From assembly GCF_032405125.1 (NCBI RefSeq), contig NC_091080.1:17923501-17987500 (forward strand): a DNA stretch of 64,000 bases, given 5' to 3'. This DNA comes from Capricornis sumatraensis. Lineage: Eukaryota; Chordata; Mammalia; Artiodactyla; Bovidae. Shown piece after piece: positions 23,521 to 35,865 of the stretch; position 1 is the stretch's first letter; the number at the start of each line of letters is the position of its first letter. Position numbers and translations under genes: made by a program. Under the pieces are notes generated by a model. That model saw only the letters and a list, made by a program, of their open reading frames with translations, ran no database searches and had not been told where the DNA came from.

Positions 23521-25122
23521 AGAATTAAGGCCAATTATTTCAAATTCTTAAGAAGAAAATAATTGTAGGAAGAGGAGAAAACATTTTTGACTCCATCTAT
23601 GAGGCCAACATTACTTTGATATCAAAATCAGACAAAGATATCACAAGATCTTTAAATTATAGAACACACATTTTCATGAAAAAGTACAGAAAATTCTCAA
23701 CAAAATAGTAACAAGTAAAATCCCACAATATAGCAGGAAAGATTATACATCATGACCTAGTAAGATTATCTGAAAGACTCAAGGTTGAGTGAATATACAA
23801 GTATCAATCACTGTATAGCATCTTATTAATAAAATAAATCCAGTGCCATTCTTCTCAATACTGTAGTAGGATTTCCTGAAGAAACTGACAAATTAACCCT
23901 ATCATTCACATGTTAATCCTATGATTTACATAATAAGAAAACATCCCAGAATAAATGAAACCATTTTGAAGAATAAGAACAAACTAAGAAAGCTAAAAAT
24001 TTCTGATTTCAAAACCTCTGCAAAAGGTACAATAATAAAATAGTGTTTTACTGGCATAAAAAAATAGACATCAGTCTATGGAATAGAACTGAAAGTCCAG
24101 AAATAAACTCATATTTAGCTAGTTAGATAGTTAGCTGATTTTCAATTCAATGGGGAAAGGATAGTTTTATCAACAAATGGTGCTAGACCAACCGTATTTC
24201 CAGATATAAAAGAAAGAAGTTGTAGTTCTATTTCACAACAAATAAAAGTAACTCAATGTGGTCAAAGACTTTACATTTGTAAGATATCACAGTGAAAAAA
24301 CTATTAGAAGAATGTATATAAGTGTAAATCTTTGTGGCTTTAGTTTAGATGGTGCTTTCTTAGATATGATTCTTAAAGCATAGCAACCCCTCTCCCACTC
24401 TGAAAAAAAAAAAAAAGAAAAAATGAAACTAGACTTCATGCATATAAAAAGTTTTTGCGATTCAAAGAACATTATCAAGAAATTGAGAAGCTACACCTAA
24501 AATGTGTGGAAATATCTGTAAATCATATATCTAATACCTTATTTTACCTTACCTTAATATCTAGTACCTTATTTTCAAAATATGTAAAGAACTCTATAAA
24601 CTCGACCAAAAAGAAAATATCCAACCAAAAATGGGCAAAGAACTTTAATACACAGTTCCCCAAAGAAGGTATACAAACGACCAACAAAGACAAGTACTCA
24701 GCACCCATAGTCATGAGGGAAATGTAAAGCAAAAACATAATGACATACCACTTTACTCCTGATAGCCGTAATCAATTTAAAACTGCAAACAATTTAAAAC
24801 TGCAATCAATTTAAAACTGCAATAAATTTAAAAAAGGAAAACTACAAATAATAAAAAGGGTGTGGGGAAATTGGAACTGTAATGACTTGAAATTTGGAAG
24901 TAAAATTGTGCAGTTGCTTTGATAAATAGCATGCAGTTCTTCAATAATTTAAGCATAGAATTACAATAAAAATCTGCAATTCCATTTCTAGTTATATAAT
25001 GCAGAGAACTAAAAGCACAGCCTCACACATAATTTTGTACTCTGAAGTCTATAGAAATATTGTGTAAAATAGCAAAATAGTGGAGAAAAACTCAAATTTT
25101 AATTATTGAATAGATAAGCAAC

Positions 25123-25157
<35 letters not shown>
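25123..25157. repeat. TA/CA microsatellite
   Basis: A short TATATA run followed by about 14 CA units, lying within old L1 sequence. Confidence 0.95.
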
Positions 25158-26574
25158 CAAAAAATACACATGGAATATTATGCAGGTATTAAAAGTAATT
25201 CAGAACTAATATATGCTACTCTGTGAAAGAACTTTGAAAGAATTATGTTAAGTGAAAGAAGCAAGCTACAAGGCTGTATAAGTTTGTTTATAGAAAATAT
25301 ACAGGATCTGGCAAATTAATGGATACAGAAAGTAGACTACTGGATTAACTGCCAATGAGTATGAAATTTACTTTGGGTTGATCAAAATATTCTTGAATTA
25401 GTCAGTTGTGAAGGTTGCAAAACTTTGTGAACACACTAAAGAGGCTGAATTGTATAATTAATTACATGAATTTTGTTTAGATTATATCTCAATAAAAAGG
25501 CATAAACATATTACAATGTATGGACAGAGAACACCACACAGATACAAAACCAAATAAAACTAGAATTGCAGTACCAGTACCAGACAGAGTAGACTTTAGA
25601 AGAAGAAATATTATTAGACACAAAGTAAATATTTTAAAATGACAAAGTATACATTATCTAAAAAACGTAAAACCGTAACGTTTACCTTCACAAAAGAATT
25701 TCTAACATGTGAAATAAGAAATGAAAGAAGAAACAAACAATGAATAAATATATTTCAACATCCAACACTACTTTTTTGGTAACTAATAAAAATCGGCAGA
25801 AAAATGGCAATGTATGGGTGAGCTGAAAAACAATATTTATGAAGTTACTTAATTGCATAATGGAATACTCTACCCAACAGCAGAATATACATTCTTCTCA
25901 AGTGTGTATGGAACAGTCACCAAAATAGCTTACATAACTGGACACATAAAAAACCCTTTTACAAATTTAAAAGAATACAAATAATACAAAGAATTTTCTC
26001 AGATCATACAATTTAAGATATAACTAAATATATGGAAAATACCAAAAATTTCAATATTTGGAAAATGTTATAATCATAAATAGCACATGTGTCAATGATA
26101 GAATCTCTAAAGAAATCTAAAATACAGTCTGAATTGAATAAAATATGAAACACTGCATGTAAACTTGTCAGAAGCACCTAAAGCAGTACATAGAGATACA
26201 TATATAGCATCAAATGCTTATATAACTATAGACAAAAGTTCTTACTTAAATCAGTAATGTACACTTCCACAGTACTTATCATGAGTAAAAAGAGCAAAAC
26301 AAAACAAATCAAGTGGAAAGAAGGGAATAAGTTTAATAGCACAAAGCAGTGAAACTGAAAACAGAAAAACAGTACAGAACATCAATGAATCCAGATATTA
26401 TTCTTTTTAATAAAAAGTTAATAAAAGTGATACAACTTCAGTCAAACTGAATAAGAATGAAAAAAAGAAATATTATCCTAGATCCCCAAATCATTAAAAA
26501 GATAACTAGGGGTTAATATAAAGTATATGCACACAAACTCCATAATTTAAATGAAATAGACCAATCCAAAAAAA

Positions 26575-26616
26575 AAAAAAAAACAACAACAACAACAACA
26601 AAAAACAAATAACAAC
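26575..26616. repeat. A-rich/CAA simple repeat
   Basis: A run of A leads into CAACAACAACAACAACAAC immediately upstream of the BovB at 26617. It may be a remnant of a poly-A or CAA tail, or slippage in A-rich L1 sequence. Confidence 0.75.
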
Positions 26617-28139
26617 GATGTTGTGATCATTCACCTTGAGCTAGACATCCAGGAGTGCAAAGTGATCCGCCTTAGGACGGATCACTATGAATAAAGCTAG
26701 GAGAGGTGATAGAATTCCAGCTGAGCTATTTCAAATCTTAAAAGATGATGCTGTTAAAGTACTGCACTCAATATGCCAGCAAATTTGAAAAACTCAGCAC
26801 TGGCCACAGGACTGGAAAATATCAATTTTCATTCTAATCCCAAAGAAGGGCAATGCCAAAGAGTCTTCAAACTGCAACACAATTGTACTCATCTCACACC
26901 TTAGCAAAATAATGCTCAAAATTCTCCAAAGTAGACTTCAATAGTATGTGAACCAAGAATTCCTAGATGTTCAAACTGGATTTAGAAAACTCAGAGGAAC
27001 CAGAAATCAAATTGCCAACATCCACTGGATCATGGAAAAATCAAGAGAATTCCAGAAAAACATCTACTTCTGCTTCATTGACTATGCTAAATCCTTTGAC
27101 TGTGTGGATCACAACAAACTGTGGAAAATTCTTAAAGAGATGGGAATAACAGACCAACTTACCTGCCTCCTGAGAAATCTGTGCAGGTCAAGAAGCAACA
27201 GATAGAGCTGACATTGACCAACAGATTGCCGGGAGAAATATCAGTAACCTCAGATACGCTTTATTTTGTCACCTTGGTTATATGCAGTGTACATCATGCT
27301 GAATGCAGGGCTGGATGAAGCACAAGCTAGAATCTCAACTTCCAGGAGAAATAACAATAGCTTCAGATACGCAGATGACAATACCCTTATGGAAGAAAGT
27401 GAAGAGAACTGAAGAACCTCTTGATGAAAGGGAAAGAGGAGTCAGTAAAAGCTGGCTTAAAACTCAACATTCAAAAAGTTAAGACTGTGGCATCTGGTCC
27501 CGTCACTTCCTGGCAAATAAATGGGGAAACAATGGAAACAGTGACAGACTTTATTTTCCTGGGCTCCAGAAGCACTGCAAATGATGACTCCAGCCATGAA
27601 ATTAAAAGACTCTTGCTCCTTGGAAGAAATGCTCTGACCAATCTAGACAGCCTATTAAGAAGTAGAGACATTACTTTACCAAAAATTGTCTGTATATTTA
27701 AAGCTGTGGTTTTTGCAGTAGTCGTGTATGGATGTGAGAGTTGGACCATTAAGAAAGCTGAGCACCAAAGAATTGATGCTTCTGAACTGTGGAGTTGGAG
27801 AGAACTTTTGAGAGACCCTTGGACATGAAGGAGATCAAACCAGTCACTCCTGAAGTAAGTCAGTCCTGAATATTCATTGGAAGGACTGATGGTGAAGCTC
27901 CAATACTTTGGCCACCTGATGCAATGAACTAATTCATTCGAAAATACCTTGAATCTGGAAAAGATTGAAGGCTGGAGATGAAGGGGACAACAGAGGATGA
28001 GATGGCTGGATGGTATCACTGACTCAAAGGACGTGAGTTTGAGCAAGTCCAGCAGTTGGTGATGACAGGGAGCCTGGAGTGCTGCAGTCCATGGGGTTGT
28101 AAACAGTCAGACATGACTGAGCTACTAAACTGAACTGAA
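26617..28139 (+). mobile_element. BovB, 1.5 kb, old type, internally rearranged
   Basis: It runs from gatgttgtgatcattcacc to the ctaaactgaactgaag end. RT fragments are visible (TGFRKLRGTRNQIANI, KNIYFCFIDYAKSFDCVDHN). A segment near the RT active site is duplicated out of place (see findings). The L1 sequence on its two sides is not continuous, so a TSD cannot be recognised. Confidence 0.9.
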
Positions 28140-28451
28140 GTGACCAACATATAATGAAGATAATCCTTTTATACAAAGCATGCACAATTAAGAAAGAAGT
28201 GTTTCTTCAATAAATGATATTGGAAAAATTGTTTATCCACCTGTAAAACAGTGATACAGGAACTTTATTAACATTAAATTAAGAAAAAAGTGATCTCTAT
28301 ATATTCAACACTTAAAGAAGAGATGAAGTTGCAATCTGCTAGAAGAAATTATAAGAAAAATCCTTTTGTCATATCTTTTGTATATAATCATGGAAGTATA
28401 TGCAGTGAAAACTAACATTGGCAAATCAAAGTGCATTGAACTAAAAATTTC

Positions 28452-29770
28452 AGCAGTGGCCACAGGACTGAAAAAAGTGAGCTTTCATTACAATTGCAAA
28501 GAAGGGCAATGCCAAACACTGTTCAAATTACCATACAATTGTAGTCATTTCACATACTAGCACGGTTATTGTCCAGATCCTCAAGGTAGGCTTTAGCAGT
28601 ACATAAACTGAGAATTTCCATATATATAAGTTGGCTTCAAAGTGTCAGAGGTACCAGAGGTCAAAGTGCCAACATTCATTGGATCATGGAGAAAGCAAAG
28701 GGTTTCCAGAAAAACATATACTTCTATTTCATTTACAACACTAAAGCTTTAACTGTGTGGATCACAACAAATGGTGGAAAATTCTTAAAGAGATGGAAGT
28801 GCCAGATCACCTTACCAGTCTCCCAAGAAATCTGTATGCAGGTCAAGAAGAAAAAGTTAGAACTAGACATGGCAAAAGGAATGGTTCAAGATTGGGAAAA
28901 GAGTACGTCAAGTTTGCATTTTGTTACCCTGCTTATTTAACTTATATGCAGAATGCATCATGAGAAATACCAGGCTGGATGAATCTAAAGCTGCAATCAA
29001 GACTGCCAGGAGAAATATCAGTTACCTCAAATATGCAGTTGTTACCACTATTCTGGCAGAAAGTGAAAAACAGTGGTCTCTTATTGAGGGTGAAAGAGGA
29101 AAGTGGAAAAGATAGCTTGAAACTCACATTCAAAAACTAATATCATGACATCCAGTCCCATGACTTCATGGTGAATATTAATAGAAGGGGTAAAAGTGGA
29201 AACAGTGGCGCATTGTGTTTTCTTGGGGTTCAAAATCATTGCAGCCATGAAATTAAAAGACATACTCCTTGGAAGAAAAGATATGACCAACCTATACAGC
29301 ATATTAAAAAGCAGAGACATTACTTCACTAACAAAGGTCCATATAGTCAAAGCTATGGTTTTTCCCATAGTCATGTATGGATGTAAGAGTTGGTCCAAAA
29401 AGAAGGTTGAACACCAAAAAATTGATGCTTTCCAATTGTGCTGACTCCTGAGAATCCCTTGAACAGCAAGGAGATCAAACCAGCCAATCCTAAAGGAAAT
29501 CAACCCTGAATATTCATTGGAAGGACTGTTACTGAAGCTGAAGGTCCAATACTTTGTCCACCTGATGTGAAGAGCTGACTCATTGGAAAACAATCCTGAG
29601 GCTGGGAAAGATTTAAGGCAAAAGAAGAAGGAGGTGGCAGAAGATGAGATGGTTAGATAACATTACTCAATGGATATGAAATTGAGTGAAATTTGAGAGA
29701 CAGTGGAGGATAGAGGAAACTGATGTCCATGGGTCCCAAAGAGTCAGACACAGCTTAGCAACTGAACAAC
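28452..29770 (+). mobile_element. BovB, 1.3 kb, old type, heavily decayed
   Basis: It starts in the segment agcagtggccacaggactg and ends gcaactgaacaac. Fragments such as KILKEMEVPDHLTSLPRNLYA (about 28775-28830) and the decayed YADD region (YLKYAVVTT, about 29022) are readable. The probable TSD is aaaaatttc (28443-28451) and aacatttc (29771-29778). The L1 text joins sensibly across the gap (attgaactaaaa and tctgtatagcaaa). Confidence 0.88.
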
Positions 29771-30898
29771 AACATTTCTGTATAGCAAAAAAAAAAAAAA
29801 AAAAGAAGAAGAAGAAAGAAAGAAAAAAAAATCAAGAAAGAAACAACCTATGTAATGGGAAAATATTTGCACATATGTATATATAGTATATATATATATT
29901 TATATACACATAATTAAGGTTCCTTCTTTCTTAAGACTCAACAGTAGTTGATTGCATATTGTGGCAAAATGGGTAAAACTGGATATCACTCTGCCAAATG
30001 GAGTAAGTCAGACACAGAGAGACAAATACTTTTTATTCGCACCTAGATGTGGAATATACAAAAGTCAGACTCAGAAGCAGAGAGTAGGATGTTGCTTACC
30101 AGGGTCTAGAGGGTGAAGAAAATGGGGATAATATTGGTCAAAGGGCAAAAAAAAAAAAAAAAAAAGGTCAAGTATGTAATTGGAAAATATTGGCAAGCCA
30201 AGTATCTCTTTAGCAGTTCATATTCAAAATAAATAAGCAACAACAACAGACAGGAAAACACACAGCCTGATTTTAAAATGAGCATGCAAACTAAATACAT
30301 ATTTTTTGGTTAATATCTAAAATAAATGTATTTTAGCAAAATATATTTAGTAACATACAGAAAAGATTTAGATACACAGGAGGAACTTCTGAAGATACGA
30401 TGAACTACATCATGATGACTGTCATTAACCACGGTTCACTGTACACGTGAAATTGGCTGAGTAGACTTTAACTGTTCTCACAAAAAAGGTAAACGGATGG
30501 GTATTTTAACTAGCTTGAATGTTGTAAACATTTCACAATGCATATATAAAGTAAAAACATCACATGGTATACCTTAAGTATATTCAATTTTTGCCTATAT
30601 CACAATAAAGCTGGGGAAAAGAAAAGTAATCTTTTTAAAGAAAGTGAATTTGTAATTATATCTTTCAATAAACAAAGCATCAGATATAAGATGTTTCCTG
30701 GGTAAATTGTATCAAACATTAAAAAGAATACCAAAATAATATCATCTCTTCCTGAAAAAGAAGAGGAGGGAAAACTGGCCAACTCATTGTGCATCCAGTG
30801 TTATCTGAATAACCAAATGAATAAAGACATTACAAGAAACATAAACTACAGATCAATAACCCTCATGAGTATGAATGCAAAATTATTCACCAGTTATT

Positions 30899-31787
30899 CA
30901 GTTCAGTTCAGTTCAGTTCAGTCACTCAATTGTGTCTGAATCTTTGCGACCCCATGAATTGCAGTATGCCAGGCCTCCCTGTCCATCACCAACTCCCGGA
31001 GTTCACTCAGACTCACGTCTATCGAGTCCGTGATGCCATCCAGCCATCTCATCCTCTGTTGTCCCCTTCTCCTCCTGCCCCCAATCCCTTCCAGCATCAG
31101 AGTCTTTTCCAATGGGTCAGCTCTTCACATGAGGTAGCCAAAGTACTGGAGCTTCAGCTTGAGCATCATTCTTTTCAAAGAAATCCCAGGACTGATCTCC
31201 TTCAGAATGGACTGGTTGGATCCGCTTGCAGTCCAAGGGACACTCAAGAGTCTTCTCCAACACCACAGTTCAAACGCATCAATTCTTTGGCACTCAGCCT
31301 TCTTCACAGTCCAAATCTCACATCCATACATTACTCCTGGGAAAACCATAGCCTTGACTAGACGGACCTTAGTCGGCAAAGTAATGTCTCTGCTTTTGAA
31401 TATGCTATCTAGGTTGGTCATAACTTTTCTTCCAAGGAGTAAGCATCTTTTAATTTCATGGCTACAGTCATCATCTGCAGTGGTTTTGGAGCCCCAAGAA
31501 AATAAAGTCTGACACTGTTTCTACTGTTTCCCCATCTATTTCCCATGAAGTGATGGGACCAGATGCCATCATCTTCGTTTTCTGAATGTTGAGCTTTAAG
31601 CCAACTTTTTCACTCTCTTCTTTCACTTTCATCAAGAGGCTTTTTAGCTCCTCTTCACTTTCTGCCATAAGGGTGGTGTCATCTGCATATCTGAGGTTAT
31701 TGATATTTCTCCCAGCAATCTTGATTCCAGCTTGTGTTTCCTCCAGTCCAGCGTTTCTTATGATGTACTCTGCATATAAGTTAAATA
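30899..31787 (-). mobile_element. BovB 3' 0.9 kb, young type
   Basis: Antisense BovB from a long cagttcagttcagttcagtt tail to just past the RT active site. The minus-strand frame at 31471-31791 is among the best preserved here: NLRYADDTTLMAESEEELKS, with the YADD active site, then GLKLNIQKTKMMASGPITSW. The frame shifts near 31470 and continues as KAMVFPGVMYGCEIWTVKKA. No convincing TSD was found. Confidence 0.94.
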
Positions 31788-31888
31788 ACATTAGCCAAAT
31801 ATATTTAGTAATATACAGAAAAGAAACTACATCATGACAAGTAGGGTTTATTCCAGAATTTCAAACTTGTTACGTAATCAAAGGAAAT

Positions 31889-32104
31889 TGAGATTGACAC
31901 ATATGCTCTATTGATACTCTATACATAGATAACTAATATGAACATACTGTATACCACAGGGAACTGTACTTAAGGCCCTGTGATGACCTGAATGGGTAGA
32001 AGCCCAAAAAGGAGGAGATACATGTATTCATATGGCTGATTCATTATGCTGTACAGTAGAATCTAACACATTGTAAAGCAACTATACTTCAATAAAAATT
32101 AATT
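31889..32104 (+). mobile_element. L1 3' UTR end, inserted in older L1
   Basis: The 3' terminus reads tagataactaatatgaacat, accacagggaactgtactta, gctgattcattatgctgtac and ttcaataaaaattaattaaa. The host L1 ORF2 breaks before it and resumes after it. The flanks caaaggaaat (left) and aaaaggaaaa (right) may be a weak TSD. Confidence 0.8.
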
Positions 32105-32232
32105 AAAAAGGAAAAAAACTAGTGTAAACTATCATATCAACAACTTAAAGGAAAAGCACATGATCGTCTCAATAAACACAAAAAAATCATTTGACACACT
32201 TAACATTCATTCATGGTATTTCTATGTATTTG

Positions 32233-32433
32233 TGCTCAGTAACCCTCTCATGTCTGGCTCTGTGTGACTCTATCAACTCTAGGTCGCCAGGCTCCTCTCT
32301 CCACGGAATTCTCCAAGCAAGAATACTGGAGGAGTTTGCCATTTCCACTCGAGGGCATCTTCCCGACCCAGGGATCAAACCTGCATCTCTTGTAATTCTT
32401 GCATTGGCAGGTGAATCCTTTACCTGCTGACCC
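32233..32433 (-). mobile_element. Bov-tA SINE
   Basis: Antisense Bov-tA: body at left (caagcaagaatactggagga) and head at right (cccagggatcaaacctgcat, gcattggcaggtgaatcctt). An exact 9-bp TSD atgtatttg lies at 32224-32232 and 32434-32442. Confidence 0.93.
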
Positions 32434-32442
32434 ATGTATTTG

Positions 32443-34010
32443 ATAGCTATTCAATAAATCCATGTTGGTTGAGTAAATTGAAATGCTCAATAAAGCCACA
32501 ACAACGGGAGGAAAATAAACAACTTTAAAGCCATAATATTGATTTTAGAGTTATGACAAAGTATAAAATGAACCCACAGGAGCCAAAGGAGAGAGATTTT
32601 TTTGAAAGAAGATGACCAAGAGTAGGGAGCTGCTGATGTTCTTAATTATGAGAACTGAGGAAAACATACTTGAAAATTAGGAAGTCCATGCTGGTCCTCA
32701 TAATGCAAGTTAAACAGAACCTAAAAGAGACGTATTGTGTGTGTATGTGTGTGCATGTGTATGTGTATATATATATATCCCCCCCCCACCAAAGGAAGAG
32801 ATGGAAAGATTTAATACCTGATAATTTTTATTCAATGTGAGGAAGCAAAATAGACCTAGAGGCAATAGGAAAATAAACACTGAGATAATTTTAAATATGT
32901 TAAATATTTTAGAATCTCCAAATATCTTAGGGGAAAAATCATATCATGATTAAAAGCAGGCCACTTTAGAAAGTTCTGTAATATTTTCTGGCAATGGCTC
33001 ACAGCTAAAAAAAAACATAGTGATGTAACATCTGATTTAATGTGTTTACTTTTGTAAAGAAAAACTTAAAAAACTGTGTATAGCATCTTGATAGCTAGAA
33101 AAATCAGTTTAGGAAAAATAATTTTAGTTCCAGTTCTTCAAAAGAGAAAAATGATTAATTGTATACACATTAGTTTTAAGACTGAAACAAAAGCAGTGTA
33201 CATTGTGAATAATACATTTGGAGGGGAGAGAGAAATTTCACTTGTTAATCCATTATCTTTCATGTCTGAATGGCCATTCATTAAAAAATTAAATAATTTT
33301 TAATATTTAAATTAATACATGTATTTAAAATTAAATAAAATTGATGCCATATGAAATTAATGTTGCAGGACATATATCTCTAATAAAACTGAAGACCCCA
33401 GTGAATTAAATGGAATCAGTGTTCAATTTAATAAAACAACAGAGAATTTACTCATCTTTAAATAAATTTAGTTATTTTGGAATAAAAGTACATGAGAAAA
33501 AGCTATTTATCTGCATGATAATACTAAGAAATCTAAATTCAGACTTAAAAATTAATGAATAAAATGACTCCATGTATATTACTATATAAATTCATGTAAA
33601 TTCAGGAAGAATTTTGTTTTCATTCCATGAAAACAATGAAAGCTCTTGTCTTATCTACTCTGTTGAAACATGTCCTTTGCCTGATTATAATGGTGATGGA
33701 CTATTTAACACCATCCTCACAACTCAGCCGCATTCTAGCCTTAGCCTAGCAGCATTCATAATGAAAAATAATTAAGATAATATTGGACTGTATCACCAAC
33801 AGGACAACCCATAGCTTTGTTATTATACTTAATCAATGAATTGGCTAGGGAATAGAGACTGTATAATGTTACATAACTGATTCAGGAGTTCTTCATGTAG
33901 TGATAAATCATCCTCTTTCTAAAGTATTACCTTGTTAGTTAGCAGCTAAAATGGTCCCTATGTTAATATCTCACACTCAATTCTGTAGCCTTTCATTTCA
34001 TTGACTTCAG
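32443..34010. other. Unassigned AT-rich DNA
   Basis: 1.6 kb without a recognisable gene. It contains the TG/TA microsatellite listed next. No coding signal is convincing in any frame. Confidence 0.35.
32737..32788. repeat. TG/TA microsatellite with C-run
   Basis: Imperfect TG repeats pass into TATATA and then about nine C. Confidence 0.9.
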
Positions 34011-34128
34011 TTTTTTTTTTTTTTTTTTTTTAATTGGAGGCTAATGACTTTACAATATTGTAGTGGTTTTGGCCATATATTGGCATGAATCAGCCATGGG
34101 TGTACATATGTCCCCCATCGTGACTTGA
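34011..34128 (-). mobile_element. Short L1 3' end
   Basis: A T-run (34011-34031) followed by aattggaggctaatgacttt, acaatattgtagtggttttg and cagccatgggtgtacatatg is the antisense 3' terminus of a young ruminant L1. It is only about 110 bases long. The flanks tgacttcag (34002-34010) and tgacttgattcag (from 34121) may hold a TSD with a small insertion. Confidence 0.85.
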
Positions 34129-35865
34129 TTCAGACCCCAAAGGCTTAAGGTAATAACTTTTCATAGACCGTATAACTAATTGCCTTGCTCCAATTCATTA
34201 CAATATAACACTCAAATTTTGTAATAAATATTTATTCAATTGAACACAATGAATGGTGTTTTCATGTTGGTCAGTATTTTAAAGCTATAGAGTTAGACCA
34301 ATGTGGTTCTACATATTTCTTTGAGGCTCCTATAATAGCATAAATTCTTAATCAAATCAATATCACAGACTTCTAGAGACATTTGGCTCTTTAAGTGTTG
34401 ACAATGCATATTCCAGATCAAAGAAACACAGATTTTAGTCTACTTTTATTTGGAATATCTGTATATTGATTATATATGACAACTTCAACCATGTTTACAG
34501 GTAAGCTTAGAAATGATATAAAACTGTTAAGCAAGTCTGTAGAAATTTATTTCTTAAGGCCTTTCAGATAAAACAAAACACAAACAACAACAAAATATAA
34601 TTTTATTCCAAATGTTACCTCATTCTGATTTCATCTCAGTCGTATAGAGTAACAATGTTTTGAGTTGCCCCAATGTTCAGCAATAGGAATATTATTGGGA
34701 AAAGAAAGTCCAATTTCTTGGACTAAAAATCAAGGTCAAATAACTTCCTTAAACCTTCTAAAGTAATACACTCCAAACACCAGTGGTTCAAATCAGCACA
34801 GGTATATTTCTTGCTTATGCTACCTGCCAAACAGGCTTGCCTAGGATTTTATCCCCTAATCTTGCTTTTCTAAGAAAACAATAAAATTAGATTACTTATA
34901 ATATTGATAATTTTAACCAATGGTACATGATTTTTTTTTTCAATGTAGCAATAAAGTTTCCATCATCTTATAAACTTTCCCTTGTTCTCTTCTCCCAAGC
35001 TATAACCATTTCCTTAGAATATATGCAGGTTGGGAATAAAATGAAATGGACCTATTTACACTCATCTGCCATTAATTTCCTGCCAGTGGAGAGTGGTCAT
35101 TTATAAAGCTACAGTTTGCTAAATCATCAGCAGTATTCTTCCTGGAGTTGCCAAAAGCAGTCTTTGAATTCAAAGACCATCCAGTAAAATCTTGCTTAGC
35201 TCAAAATAAGCCTGAGGATGTTCCACCAAGCATAGAGTCAGCGAGCTAAATCATTTACTATAATCCACAACAAAGATGCTGTTAGATAGAAAAGCAACTG
35301 ACTTGGAAATGACTTTTTATGAGCAAGAGCAGCAGCAAGGTAAGGGCAAATAAATGAAGATGCAGGCACACCGGTTCACAGAACCAACACAGTGAGGACA
35401 CTGGGATGTCTTACACTGAACCAGTACTGCTCACTTTCAAAGCACAAAAATTGGAATATTGCCTGAAAATACTATCATTATCTAAAAACAACTTATGTGC
35501 TACTTCACAAGCAATAAGAATTATTTATATTACTGAAAATGACAGCACACATAGTAACTTATGTACTGAAATGCCTGAGCATGAAGCTTTCTTGCTTGTG
35601 TGGCCTTGCCATAAAATTGATGCAAAACTGATTTTCATAGTTGACAGGTTATTATGAAGAAAGAAAGGTACATTTCCATTTTCAGCAAGTGTAGCATATG
35701 AAAATCGATACACCCTGGAGGTACAAATAATGCTTATCATGTGATTGATAAAATAAACACTATTGTAAATAAATACATAAATCAGTGTTATTTGTGAGTC
35801 CAGGAGAAAGAGAAAATCTGACAAGTTTTATAATACACAATAACACAAAAGACTGACTTTTGGAG
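34129..35865. other. Unassigned DNA
   Basis: 1.7 kb, little repeat signal. The part at about 35020-35250 is less AT-biased. I see no splice-bounded or long coding frame. The longest frames (83 and 99 codons near 35406-35824) overlap each other on opposite strands and have no recognisable content. Confidence 0.35.

Larger units (their letters stand above)
23110..25505 (+). mobile_element. Old L1, mid-ORF2 to 3' end
   Basis: It starts inside ORF2 (caaggaatagaaaatctgaa), passes the RT region (ttttgactccatctatgaggccaac, then atatcaaaatcagacaaaga) and later ORF2. It ends with a 3' UTR whose last blocks are aactttgtgaacacac, tgaattgtataattaa and atctcaataaaaagg. It is strongly decayed. It carries the U6/L1 chimera at 23311-23520. 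A-rich runs at 23219-23246 and 24402-24422 have expanded within it. Confidence 0.8.
25515..30612 (+). mobile_element. Mosaic of old L1 pieces with two BovB insertions
   Basis: 25515-26600 is L1 ORF2 from the endonuclease (cagcagaatatacattcttctcaagtg) into the region before the RT (catcaatgaatccagatatt). After a BovB, 28140-28451 is later ORF2 (tattggaaaaattgtttatcc). After a second BovB, 29771-30612 holds more ORF2 and an old 3' UTR ending cacaataaagctgggg. Within 29775-30400 two pieces cover overlapping parts of ORF2, so more than one L1 copy is present. About 1.3 kb of ORF2 is missing at the first BovB. Confidence 0.75.
30640..32222 (+). mobile_element. Old L1 ORF2 fragment, interrupted twice
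   Basis: L1 ORF2 sequence at 30640-30898 (gaagaggagggaaaactggccaactc, ctacagatcaataaccctcatgag). It resumes at 31788-31888 (aactacatcatgacaagtagggtttattcc) and again at 32105-32222 (gatcgtctcaataaacacaaaa, ttgacacacttaacattcattcatgg). The gaps are a BovB and an L1 3' end. Confidence 0.82.
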
